Positions 33,720-46,200 of a stretch of 64,000 nt of DNA are shown here, piece by piece; position 1 is the first letter of the stretch; the number at the start of each line of letters is the position of its first letter. The position numbers and the translations under genes were made by a program. The stretch comes from Liopterus haemorrhoidalis (Eukaryota; Arthropoda; Insecta; Coleoptera; Dytiscidae), in NCBI GenBank assembly GCA_963971575.1, contig OZ020611.1, positions 240,770,654 through 240,834,653 of the forward strand. Direction: 5' to 3'. Below the pieces are notes generated by a model. It was not told the DNA's origin. It did not search any database and was given only the letters and a program-made list of their open reading frames with translations.

Positions 33720-34438
33720 TTCAGTACCACCCTGTAAATACCAGTATGACTTAAGCGAGTTCGCAATCTCTTCATCTTATTCTGCTGCGACCAGTGGTTC
33801 GGAACATTAATAACTAACAGAGATCATTTTGAAAGAAAGTAATAACTCCTTCGTGTATCTGACATCCTGGCTGTATGTATGTACTGGCATGTAGCTACTG
33901 ATGTCCTTGCTCGCTCTAAGACAATTTCTTAATTTAGGTGATTTGAATAGATCTGATCTGTTGAGTAACGTATAATAAATTTTATTGTTTCAGCATTGAA
34001 TATGAATTACTGTTTTTTGCCACTTTGCATAATGTATTTGCGCTGTACAGGATGGTAGGCTCGAATTGAAATCTGTAAAATTTTTAATTTGGTGGAAAAT
34101 TCAACTTCCTTTATTAAGCACCGATATTTTCTAACACGAAAAAAATGTCTCTCTTGGTTAGTTTAGTCTTAACCAAAATTTTAAAACTTGTTAATATTGC
34201 CAATTGGGAACTAAATATAATATTTTCCACCAAAAAAGATTTCCATCTATGAAAACAACGTAATTGGCGAACCCAATCATTAATTTTTTTCTGCCCACTT
34301 TACAACCGATCCAGAAAGACTTTTCTGCAAAGGCTCGTCAACATGAACATTCAAATTTTCAATTAACGTTACGACCTTATTGGCTACTCACAATCAAGGA
34401 ATTCTAGAATCTCTTTGGTCTTTTATTACAACTGCTAA
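33720..34438. other. intergenic sequence, nothing recognised
   Basis: No gene seen. CTGTACAGGATGGTAGGCTC at about 34045 may be a transposon terminus without a partner. Confidence 0.35.
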
Positions 34439-34440
34439 TA

Positions 34441-35344
34441 ATGGGTGTTTTTTTTAGAGGTATAGAACTTTAAATTGCAATAAAACAACGATGGATTATT
34501 CGATTGACATGAATTTTTTTTTATTCGAAAGATAATCTTGTGGCATTACATTTTAAATATGATTTCTGGCATATGACCGCCACGGCTGGCTCGGATGTAG
34601 TCCAATCTGGACGTCCAATTTTCGATGACTTTTTCCAACATTTGTGGCCGTATATCGGCAATAACACGGCGAATGTTGTCTTCCAAATGGTCAAGCGTTT
34701 GTGGCTTATCCGCATAGACCAATGACTTTACATAGCCCCACAGAAAGTAGTCCAGCGGTGTTAAATCACAAGATCTTGGAGGCCAATTCACAGGTCCAAA
34801 ACGTGAAATTAGGCGGTCACCAAACGTGTCTTTCAATAAGTCGATTGTGGCACGAGCTGTGTGACATGTTGCGCCGTCTTGTTGGAACCACAGCTCCTGG
34901 ACATCATGGCTGTTCAATTCAGGAATGAAAAAGTTAGTAATCATGGCTCTATACCGATCACCATTGACTGTAACGTTCTGGCCATCAGTACGCTCTACAG
35001 TACCAATAGCTTCTTCTGTACGCACCGTACGGCGTCTCTGGGGATGCGAGTTATCAATAAGAGTAAACGTGGTGCGAAAACGTTCCATGGTTAATCGAAT
35101 TAACTGCTCTGATGGACGATTTTGTCGACGATAAAATGGACGTAGTGCGCGATACGTATTCCGCACAGAACCATTATTTTCGAAATAAAATTGCACTATT
35201 TGCAAGCGTTGTTCAGGCGTGAGTCTATTCATGATGAATTGCCAAACCAAACTGAGAATAAATCACTTGACAGCTGTTAAATCGGTCGCCATCTTGAACA
35301 GTAATGCCAACTTAAAGTTCTATACCTCTAAAAAAAACACCCGT
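34441..35344 (-). mobile_element. mariner-superfamily element of the DD41D type, deleted
   Basis: Ends ATGGGTGTTTTTTTTAGAGG and its inverse share more than 30 bp, flanked by TA (34439-34440, 35345-35346). The length is 904 bp. Transposase is on the minus strand. Confidence 0.9.
34546..35232 (-). pseudogene. DD41D-type transposase with in-frame deletion
   Basis: From MNRLTPEQRLQIVQFYFENN the frame remains open for 228 residues. The N-terminal helix-turn-helix region and the second half of the catalytic core are present: [20 protein letters not shown], then a stretch ending LTPLDYFLWGYVKSLVY. Exactly 41 residues separate the Asp of QQDG from the Asp of PLDY, which places it with the DD41D group. 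Between RTEEAIGTVE and DGQNVTVNGDRYR an internal deletion keeps the frame but removes the first catalytic Asp region. It could make a shortened DNA-binding protein but not an active transposase. Confidence 0.88.
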
Positions 35345-35349
35345 TATAA

Positions 35350-35778
35350 GAATGGGAAGTAATTTGTAATGATCTGTAATGAGTTAATGTACGCTTTTAT
35401 GTAATAATTTAATACTGTAATAATATAATAATGTAATAAACCAATCTGGCCAATAGTTTCAGCAACGGATGCCAAATAATAAATTCAGAAAAAAAAGTTA
35501 ATATGGGGAGCATAATTGCTCCGGGAAAAAAGTTGTCACCCTCTATGTGTGAATCATATTTAATGACTCATTCTTTTTTTTTGTATGTGGATTAAAATTA
35601 TCTTCTTAGTAATTCCATTTCATTAAATTACAATCCATTTTGTACAGTAATGTTTTAGTATCTCATAAATTCTTAACTAATAATATTTACATTCTTATAA
35701 TTTTTAAACTCCTGGCACTTAAAACAAACAAAAGAATAATTAAAGATACAAAGTGTTGGAAACAATCAGTGCGACCTT
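35350..35778. other. AT-rich upstream flank of gene 2
   Basis: No gene or repeat end recognised; CA/TA-poor AT-rich sequence leading into the GC-richer promoter block. Confidence 0.35.
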
Positions 35779-35824
35779 GCCCCCGTGTGGTGGGGGTACA
35801 GTGTGGAGCTTACGACACGGGGGC
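35779..35824. promoter_or_regulatory. GC-rich inverted repeat upstream of gene 2
   Basis: GCCCCCGTGT at 35779-35788 and ACACGGGGGC at 35815-35824 are perfect inverted arms 26 bp apart, about 60-105 bp before the TATA box. It may be a paired binding site or a hairpin. Confidence 0.45.
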
Positions 35825-35860
35825 AGCGAGATGAGCCTCCCCACCTCGCCCCATAGCCTA

Positions 35861-35876
35861 ACACAATGCATTGTGT
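35861..35876. promoter_or_regulatory. 16-bp perfect palindrome just before TATA
   Basis: ACACAATGCATTGTGT is its own inverse over all 16 bases and ends 6 bp before the TATA box of gene 2. The position suggests a dimeric transcription-factor site. Confidence 0.45.
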
Positions 35877-35882
35877 AAGTCG

Positions 35883-35925
35883 TATATAAAGGATTTAGAA
35901 CAAGGCACCATTTTAGTATTTCATT
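35883..35925 (+). promoter_or_regulatory. core promoter of cuticular protein gene 2
   Basis: TATATAAA at 35883-35890 is followed by possible initiators TTAGTA (A at 35915, 32 bp on) or TCATT (A at 35923, 40 bp on). The candidate ATG is at 35948. Confidence 0.6.
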
Positions 35926-35947
35926 ATTGTGTGCTTGTTTTGGAATC

Positions 35948-35959
35948 ATGCTTTTTTAC
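35948..35959 (+). CDS. exon 1 of cuticular gene 2 (MLFY), inferred
   Basis: ATG CTT TTT TAC is followed at once by GTAAGT (35960-35965), in phase 0. It lies 58-65 bp after TATATAAA. The four residues extend the hydrophobic stretch of exon 2 into a complete signal peptide. No other ATG-short-frame-GTAAGT with a TATA box was noticed between 15.2 and 53.8 kb, but transcript evidence is needed. Confidence 0.6.
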
Positions 35960-38233
35960 GTAAGTGTTCAGTGATAACTAGGGTTAGATATAAAGGGTTT
36001 AGTGATATTGTGCTTATTGAAATTATTGTCTAAACATCAATTTAAATAAATGCAGTATGATTATATTTTTAATTAGCGATGTTCAAAAAATGGTTCCGAA
36101 CTGGTTGTAGGATTACACTGGTCAACAAATTTAAACTTTTTTTGCTGACTTAGATCTGATACTTGTTTTTAACTAATTTTGGGGTGCTGATTTCAGAAAT
36201 GTTAAAGTTTCTGCCTATCACGTCAAATTTTTGTTCTATCGTATTTTGACTTTTTTCACCTTTTCACGTTCTGATATACGTCTACTTTAATTTAAACTTC
36301 GTTCTTGTTGTCCAATATATTTCTTAGGAACGCCTTACATGCAGGTACTTGTTATTGATCTTTTTATTTTTTAAACAGTCATCTTGACAAATTTCCTGTC
36401 AATCTTGGAGATGTTAGTGATGAACAGGGTGAACGTTTCCATCAGGATTTAAAAGAGATGGAGAGACGTTATTAAGGAAGGTGGGATAACTCACATGATG
36501 GCTGACTACTGTTGGAGTATTAAAAGAGACTTATATGGAATGGTGCACAAAAGATCTTACAAACGACCATTTAATCCTTAAATTATTTTGTATTTTTATT
36601 TTAACACTCCAATGCATTAAAATGTAATTAAAACTGTTCTCATTTTCTTTATTTCACTATAAATAAAATTTTAAGAATATTTTCTAATTATTTAGTCCTT
36701 ATTGTTCGCCAAATTTGTACCAATTACAGTATCGACGTCTAAAATTAAACGATAGAAGCATTATTTGGCCGAAAATATGTATATGTTGTAGAGCAAAAAT
36801 CTGATGTGATACGCAAAAACTGATGTGATATTTGAGTTCAGCAGCACCAAATTAGTAAGAAACAAGTCTTAGATGTAAGTCAGCAAAAATTGTATTGACC
36901 AGTGTTATCGTACTATGATAGGGTAGTCACTTGTCCCGAGTTACAGGGATTATCCCGATATTAGCCTCGTGTCCCAATGTCCTGGCTAGACTTTTCCAGA
37001 CCATTCCGATATCCCAACAGTACCCAAATGGCCGGTTTTTGAAGAACGAGTTAAATATTTTAACTCTAGTTCTCCCTAATTCAAATTAAACTGATTTGTT
37101 TCTTTATTTTGCATTCATAAGAAAGTCATTATGAAACAGAATTGAGTGTTATAATGAGATTTAGTATTGCACTAAACTTTTTATTTTATAAAATTGGGCA
37201 AACTGGTACAATGACCTGCAAATTTTGCAAAACATATTTGATAGCTACCTTAAAAAATTGATGTGAAGTGTGAATTTTCACACATGTCAGGGTTTTGCAG
37301 GTATTTAGTAAGTGAATGATGATTATTTTGGATGCGAAAACAAATTTTATATTAAAATATTTTTTTTGTTAATTTTAATTCGAACGCCTAATACCATTAT
37401 TTAGGTTTCTAAATATGTGCAGTATTTTTTTTTATATAGCAAGGTTCATTATGAATTTCAAAATTGCGCCTATGGCTTCCATTGGTTGTTATAAGTTCCG
37501 CCCCTCTGATTTCGTGTACATTGAAACAGAATTAAATTATAATTTAAACAATTTCCACTGGCTATTAAATTTACGCTTTTAAAAATTAAATGCAACATTT
37601 GCCAAAATATAATTAGAATTTTGAAAAAATAATTTAAACAATATAGAAATTAAAAAAAATATATATATATAGTCTCTTCTCCAGGGTTCGATCCCTATCG
37701 GATCGGGTTACATGGGTGAAAAGTCAGTGTCAAATACCATTAGACCAGCACACACGTTAGAGTGTTGCTTGTTACAAAGCTATAACTTGTGTACATTATT
37801 AGCCAAAAATCACAAAAAATGCGTTTTTTTCCAAAAACCTAATCTGATCAAAAATTCCTGTTGAAGTATTCCGGTTCACACCAATGTACATTACTTAGAA
37901 TTTTTTCAGATTTTTAGTTTAAACCATCGGGGCCACAGGGTGTGGGACAAAAAATTTTTTGCACAATTTTGGCAAAAATCGCTTCAAAATAATTTATTTT
38001 GCAAAAATAAAAATTTGATCGTTAATCCATGTACTAAGGGCTTTCATTTGATACCCTACTCAGAAATATAAAAAAATATTTTTTTTTTCGATGAGCACAT
38101 ATTTGTTTATATTTTTAGGGGGATATATTTTTTAGATGTTTTAGTATTTTTCCTATGTGCGGGTCAAAGAGTTGTATAAGCGTGCCAAATTTCAACTCTC
38201 TAGGTTTAGCCGTTTGGCTACAATTTTTACCGA

Positions 38234-38323
<90 letters not shown>

Positions 38324-40190
38324 GACAAAATGACGGTATAAGGGTTTTTTGGCCATACCTACAAAACCCTAAAAATGGATGTGAAGTGTGTATTTTCACA
38401 CATTTAAGGGTTTTGTATGTATTTAATAAGTGTAAGAACATAATACTGGATGTTTACGAATATTTGTTTTATTAATAATGTGTGGGTGTGGTGATCAAAA
38501 CTCAGTCCTCAGCTGTTAATTTTTTTTTATTATATTTTTATTTTCATAACAAGACACACACTATCTTAGTCATAAATACAAAAAATCCATAACATTATTA
38601 GTCATAATTTAGCTTAGATTAAAAAAAAAATAGAATTATCAAAAACACAAAAACTGCAATATTTTTCAAACACCCATTCTGGTCAAAAATTCCTCTCGTA
38701 CGTTTCAGGCTCAGATCAATATACATTACCTATAATTTTTTCATATTTTTAGTTTAACCCCTTTAGGTAAAAGGGGACGAGAAACTTTTTTAGCACATAT
38801 TTGGCTAAATTCGTGTTAAAAAAACAAATTTTAAAAAACTCCTTTTCGTTCCTTAACCTCTTAACGCTCACGCTCGAGTTATATCGAGCGCGCTAACTGG
38901 GCCAAAATGCTCACACTCGAGTTAATTCGAGCAGCGTCATTTATGCTGCTGTAATTTTCACACTCGAATATATTCGAGAATCGAAAATAAAGTCAAAGCA
39001 AGGTTCTGAGATGTGTTTTCTTAAATAAAAAAAATAATTTTTTTACGGTTGATTTAAAAAAAAAAAAATGAGCGTTAAGGGGTTAATCTACATCCTAAGA
39101 GCTTTCTTTTGATACCACATAATAAATTTTTTGTTTATTTATTTATTTTTTTTTTATCGACAACACATAATAATCATGTTTCGAAAAACTAATTTGATCA
39201 AAAATTCCTGTTGAACTATTCCGGTTCCCATCAATGTTCATTATGGAGATTTTTTTCAGATTTTTATATCAACCCCTCTGAGAGATAGGGAGGAGGACAA
39301 AAATTTTGACATATTTTTGCCTAAAATCCCATAAAAAAAAATAGATTTTTCAAAAATAAAAATGTATTTATGATCCACGTACATGAACCTACTTATCATT
39401 TGATATGCCACTCAAAATTAAAAAAATATATATATTTATTTTTTTATTAAATACATATTTGTTTATATTTATCTCGGGATGTGTTTTTTGAACTCTAAGT
39501 ATTTTTTCTATATGTGGGTCAAAGAGTTGTATTAGCGTGCCAAATTTCAACTTTCTGTGTTTAGCTACAATTTCTACCGTACAGACAGATAGACAGACAG
39601 ACAGACACATGAGTGACGTTATAAGGGTTTTTGGGTGGTCATACCTACAAAACTGTAAAAAGCATACTAAAAGTTGCATAAAGCATTAATTTAACATTTT
39701 CGTGATATGTCAGATTGTCACATTTTTTGAAAAATGTTTTTGTGTATTTGACAAAATTAATTATTTTTTTAATTCATAGTTTAATGATGGCTGATTTATA
39801 GCTAGTGTGTGTATATTAAAAAAATTATATTTTTTAATAGTTGTGAACTGAGTTACTCACACCACACCACACTACACTCTACACTGTAATATATTTCTTA
39901 ATAATCTAATGAAGACTTGAATACGAAGCAAATGCAGAAAAAACGTTGGGATATTTGACAAATTATTTAAATTTTGTTAAAAAAAATTAAATGGAAGCTC
40001 TTAATTCTCAAATAACGAATAAAAGTAATTACCAGAAAAAACTGTTGATTTGGATGTGATAAATATACCCAGACATCCAGTATTATGTTGGTTTCTTACA
40101 CTTATTTAATACCTACAAAATTACTGAAATGTGTAAAAATTCGCACTTCAAATAATTTTTTATACTTCGTTGTGGGGTATTAAATGAAAT

Positions 40191-40229
<39 letters not shown>

Positions 40230-43200
40230 TTGTGTTTGGGTGGTCAACAGAACTATTCCATTCCTAGAGACCCCCACTAATTACATATATTATTTTAACA
40301 TGTTACATATTACAACATAAGATACAAAAATATTTTTAAAAGTTTGTGTTCAATTTTTTTACAATTTTTCAAATTTACAATTTCGGTACAAAAAAGAAAA
40401 GAAACAATGAAGTATAAAAGTGAGTAAATTACTCCATTCCTGTTAGTGTATCATTAACTATGATTTTAAAATTTGAAAACGTCAAGAAGTAAATATCACA
40501 ATTGTTAAATAATTTATTGAACGTATGCATTGTTCTGTTTAAAGGAGAATTTTGACCTAAGTTTGAACAAATTTTATTATTATAAAAAGTATTAGTTTTT
40601 CTTGTTTGAACGATTGGCGTATTGAAATTAATTAAACTCAGAATGTCAGTTGAGTCTATCATATTATTTACTATTTTATATATAAAATTCATATCCAATT
40701 TGATTCTACGGCGTTCTAGGGTGCAAAGGTTAAATTTGGCCAGGCGATTATTATAAGAGGGCAACGGATCATATCTATAAAATTTTAAAAAAATGTATTT
40801 TGTGAAACGGTGTTGAATTGATTCTAGTTTATTAATGTGTGTATTATATTGTGGATTCCAAATGACACTGTTGTACTCTAGCCGGCTGCAAACTAGAGAT
40901 TTAAATAGCATTTTAAGTGAATTTTGTGATTTGAAATGTTTACAAGAACGCATTATGAAGCCGAGTTGTTTATATGCTGATTTGGTAATTTTATCCACAT
41001 GGTGATCGAATTTTAACTTGTTGTCGAAATAAATCCCTAGGTCTTTAACAACACTGATTTCAAGCAGTGACGTGCCTCCTATTTCATATACATATTTTAT
41101 AGGAAAGAGTTTACGTGTGAATGTTATACTAATGCATTTTTTTATATTTAAAAAAAGTTTATTAACCTTACAGTAATTATTTAAAGTTTGTAAATCATTA
41201 TTTATTATTGGCAAGTAGACTAAGTAACGAACAGCAATTACAGGATAAAGTTTTATTTTTGCGCGATTTTTGTCAACAATATTGCACCCCTCTGCTTTAA
41301 TCCAGAGAAGCTGGTATGAATATCATTTAGCAAAAAACAAATTAAAAAACAATAATTTTAATTAGGAAATGAAATTATACATGTTTTGTTTTAATATGGA
41401 TGTGGAAAATGTTATTCATGGCAACATACTGTTAATTAACAACTTATAAAAATCGATATTTGACAATAATAAATTACTACATATCCATACACTATGACGC
41501 TTTTTTTAATTTTTAAACTTGTTGAAAAATTAAATCCTGTGGAGAAAAGTAGGTTACAAGATTTAGTCTTTTTGCTTGTTCCATTGTTGTCTGAATGAAG
41601 GAGTAAGTGAATTTTTATTGTGTGTGAAGTTGCATAACGAGATGACAAGATATTTTCACTTATTTTCCGTTATTGCAGAATTTGATACGTTCTGTTGACT
41701 GCATTGTTAACTCCTGCCATATCTTCTTACCATATCTTCTTGCCATATCTACCACTTTCTTATATCTCAATATATCTCCATTTTTATACAAAGACTCATT
41801 TAACACCGTTTTGCTCATAGCTCCCCCCCTTGACTGTCTTGTAAAGAAGGGTAGTAATATTAGTCACATTTTTTTTTTTTTAAATATCTATTTAGGAGTA
41901 GTAAGTCGTATAGTGTGATCCAATTTGGACTCGATTTGTTTTTGGAATAAAACACAACATATTGGAAAAATCCGAGTTTTATTGTTATTATCGTAAAGTA
42001 CAGACTTCGCCATTATTTATGAAATATGATGTCGGACAAATGCCCTCCACGACTCCGCTGACATGATACCATTCTTTTAGCGAAGTTTTCCGTAATCGTT
42101 TCCAATAAATGCGGTTCGATTTCAGCAATTGCACGTCTGATGTTCTCTTTTAGTTCTGGAATCGTAGCAGGCTTGTTGACATAGACCCTTTCTTTCAAAT
42201 AGCCCCAGAGAAAAAAGTTTAATGGGGTTAGATCGCAAGACCTCGCTGGCCAATCGATGTTGCCCCTCTGAGAGACAACATGACCAGGAAATTTGGTTTG
42301 AATAAAGTGAGTGTTTCACGTACTGTGTGACATGTGGCTCCATCCTGTTGAAATTTAAGTTCAAATCGTTGGTTTCATTGAAAAAAAAAGTTGTTTAGCA
42401 TCTCCCGTTAGCGTACATTGACAGTAACAGCGTTACCAGCTTCGTCCTCAAAAAAGTACGGGCCAATGATTCCTCCGGCCCATAATGCCTCGCCATTTTT
42501 GTGGATGCATTGGTTTTAATTGAATAATTCACTACCCTAGATGCGACAATTTTCGCGAATAACAAACCCATTCAAAAGAAAATGAGCTTCATCGCTCCAT
42601 ATGATTTTTTTGCAAAAATCAGCATCAACCAGTTCACAAATGTACGGCGTTTCTGATGGTCCGCTGCTTTCAGTTCTTGCGTCAGTTGAATTTTATACGC
42701 TTTTAAATGCAGGTCTTGAAAATGCATTGAGTAGTGCCATACGAAAGATTCAATAGACCATATTAGTAACTACGTCACAAAATGAGATTCAGTGCTGCCG
42801 TCTCGCGGTTGGATTCCTTTTATTTGAATTTAGCATGTTGTTTTTTTGTTAAATTGTATTTTGGAAATATAAATTAAGTTTTCAAAGTAAGAGAGTGCTT
42901 CACATCAAAACTACAAGTCAATATTTATTTATTAAAATTCTTATTTTATACATTATAATTTAATATGTCATTATTTTTGCAGAACAATATTATTTTGCAG
43001 GTTAATTTTGAAAAATTTACGTTAATAATCATTATTATGGCAAGTAACATAGCAATAAGTGTGTGTGCCATATCTAAATGGTTTAAATGAATAATATGTT
43101 GTTTTTAATTTTCCATTATTGTTTTTCATTTTCATCTGTCAAAAAACGAAAAAATGTGCAATTAATAATGTAGATGTAATTGTTACAATTTGTAGCAAAA

Positions 43201-46200
43201 CAATACACCAATATGCATTCTAAAACAAAATATTAATTATTACTTAGTGTTAATTAAATAAATACTAAAGATATTCCGATTTTCATATTATTTAAAAACG
43301 TAACCTATAAATACATCTTCGAATCCTTATTTATATATTTATAAAATCATTATTCTATAATATAAAGTGTCTGGACTGTATATATTAGTATATATTTATC
43401 AAAAATACATATTTTTTGCTCCAAAATTGAAAATATTTGTAAAATTAAGGTAACAAAAGTAATGTCCCATGTATTTTAAACTTCAAAAGGACTCAGCTCT
43501 CAGATGGCAGCACATGTATGTGACGACACACTAATATGGTCTATTGCTGTGAACGGTGACAGATTGACGTGCTTGGTTCTTCTTCCACACTATCATGTAT
43601 ACGAGCAATATTTTCACCTGAACGACCTCTGCGTTGATAGCGAACTCTTGGTGTATCAATAAGCATACCACTTGTTTCAAATTTTTGCAGTAGTTCACGA
43701 ATTGCACCCTCATTTGGAACATTATTCCGTACAAAAAGTGGTCGAAGTTTTCTTCGCGTAATCGTAACTGATCGCCTATTTTTATAATAAACTTGCACGA
43801 TATTTATGCGTTGCTGCACAGTATACGGCGCCATGATGAATTTGCAATGTGTTTAGATACCAACTGTAAAAATGCAAACTTCCAACATTCACTGATATCG
43901 AAAACGAAAATGGCGCGCAATTCAAATCCCGGAGTCCAATTTGGATTACCCTTTAGTAGTAAAGTTTTTATTTTTTTCCTTTCGTATTAAAATCTAGATG
44001 AACTATTTCACATTTCGTGTACTATGTATAACCTTTTAGAAGAAAAAAAAAAAAAACAAAAAATCATCAATTCTAACATATAACAATACACAACAAAAAG
44101 ATAATTTCAGGATTTTTCTTCTCTTTTCTTCTTCACCAATTCCATCCATCTTGTGTCGGGTCTTAAATCACTGAGTATCTGTACAGCTGATTTGGAGTTC
44201 CTTAAGTTCTCTGTGCAGTCTCTTGTCAGATGTTCCAATGTTTCTTCTTCTCTTTCACATATTCTGCACTTGTTCTCCTGCTCCAGTACATATTTCCATT
44301 TTCTTTACTTCCTACTCTATACCTAGCTATCATCTTTGCATTTTTGTGATTTTTCATTACGTATTCTGCCGTTTCCATGGATACTAAATGTTTATATCTT
44401 TTACTCTTTAAACTTAAATATCCGTTTAGAATATAATAGCCAAGCATGGGGCAAAAAGGAGGGGAGGCATTTCACCTCCTGGAGTCTCCACTTTTAAGGG
44501 CCGGTTCTTGAAAGCTTAACCGAGTTTAATCTTTTGGTTAAACTCGGTTAGAATATAACAATCCCATAAGTAAACATAGTTACCATTTTCTAACTATTTG
44601 GTTTAGTTAATTAGGCTTTCAGAAACCGGCCCTAAGTGTTTTATTTTAAACCCTTATGTTTCTCTTGTTCTCAAATTTATTTATTTTTATATTTGTCTAT
44701 TTTATAACTATTTTTATTATGTCTATTTATATTTGTTATCAAATGTTAAACTAAATTTAGTTCATGTGCATTTTCTCGTTTCAAGTTTGCATTAAGGGCC
44801 CTCGCAATACTAGAGCACATTGGGTCTCGGAAAGGGCAGCAGGGCCCCTGATAATACAATAATTCCAGGCCCGTGTAGGCAGCAATTCCACAATTCATCT
44901 TCGTATGGACGTATCTCAAAAGCGAAAAACGATAAAGACCTGCGGTTGAAAATTTTAAAATCTTGAGGTCCTGATTGATTTGTAACCAAATTTTGAAACA
45001 AAAATAATTTTGAAAATTTTTGATTTTCTTTTTAAATTTTTTGAAAATTTTAAAAACTAAAATTTGGTTAGGGATAAAAAATGCTGTAATAAATTTTTAA
45101 ATTCCATTACATTGATAAGCCTTTTAAGAAAATGTGCTTTAATAAACCAATTATTAAGTTTTGTATGGGCAGTAATCCAACTGGAAAATGGCAAAAAGTC
45201 AAAAAAGTCGTAAGGGGTGGACTTTAAAAAATCGTAATTTTTAAGCAAAAAAAAAAAAAAAATTGTCTCAGATTTTAAAATTGGTATAAATATGTATTTT
45301 TGGTCATAGATTAATAAAATTTGGTTCATTTTGAACTTTGGATAAAAGTTTTGGAATTATAGGCAAAAAACTGACCCAAATCGGCTTTAACTCAAAAACT
45401 AAGAAAGCATGATTTTTTAAAATATTTTTTTCATAATCTATTTTATTTTTATCCAAATTTTTAAACAAAAACAAATTTGAAAAATTAATTTTAATAAAAA
45501 ATTTTTTGAGAATTTTTATAAATGTTAACTAATATATGGTTAGGGATAGAAATCTGCAGTTTTAAATATTTAGTACATTAAGTAGTATAAAAAAAAAAAA
45601 ACAATTATTAAGTTTTGGCCAGTGACACAAAACCGTTGAAAATGGCCAAAAATCGAAAGGGGTAGACCTTAAAAAAACCTTGAAAAAATTGTCTCCGATT
45701 TTATTGAAAATTGGTATAAATATGTATTTTTGGTCATACATCAATAAAATTGGTTCCATTTTGAAGTTTGGACAAAAAATTTTGAATTATAGGTAAAAAA
45801 CTGACACCAATCGTCTTTAACTCAAAAACTAAGAAAGCACGATTTTTTTAAAGTATTTTTTTCGTAATCCTTACTCTAGGCTGACCAGTTTTTTTTTACA
45901 GAAAAAGGATATACTAAAAAAAAGGTCACGCTCCAAAAATACAAGTGATGAGCAAAAAATAAAGACCTCACTCCCAAAATACAAGTGATGAGCAAATAAA
46001 AAAAAATCCTCACCTACCTCTCAAAATAGAAGTAATGAGCAAAAAAAAAAAAAATCCTCACTTCCAAAATAGAAGCAATAAAAACAAGTAACCATCAAAA
46101 AAGAGTATATTCAGGGCTTTTCTATAAAAAGTAAGAGTCAAGACGATATTACTCAAATAAAAGTATAAAAGAGTACGTCTGGTCACCCTAACTTACTCCA

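Larger units (their letters stand above)
41911..43953 (-). mobile_element. DD41D-like mariner element with nested insertion
   Basis: Inverted ends share GATCCAATTTGGACTC and AATCCAAATTGGACTC, flanked by TA (41909-41910, 43954-43955). After subtracting the TA-flanked element at 42756-43541 the length is about 1.25 kb, near full size. Confidence 0.82.

Noticed and set aside
33257..33810. Host genes in the two overlapping frames of 150 and 124 codons
   Set aside because: No domain, overlapping frames of equal length, and a GC-rich stretch with few stops by composition; the end of one frame reads into a CAGA repeat.
38234..38322. CRISPR array
   Set aside because: The regular repeats are a CAGA tetranucleotide microsatellite without spacers, in a eukaryotic context.
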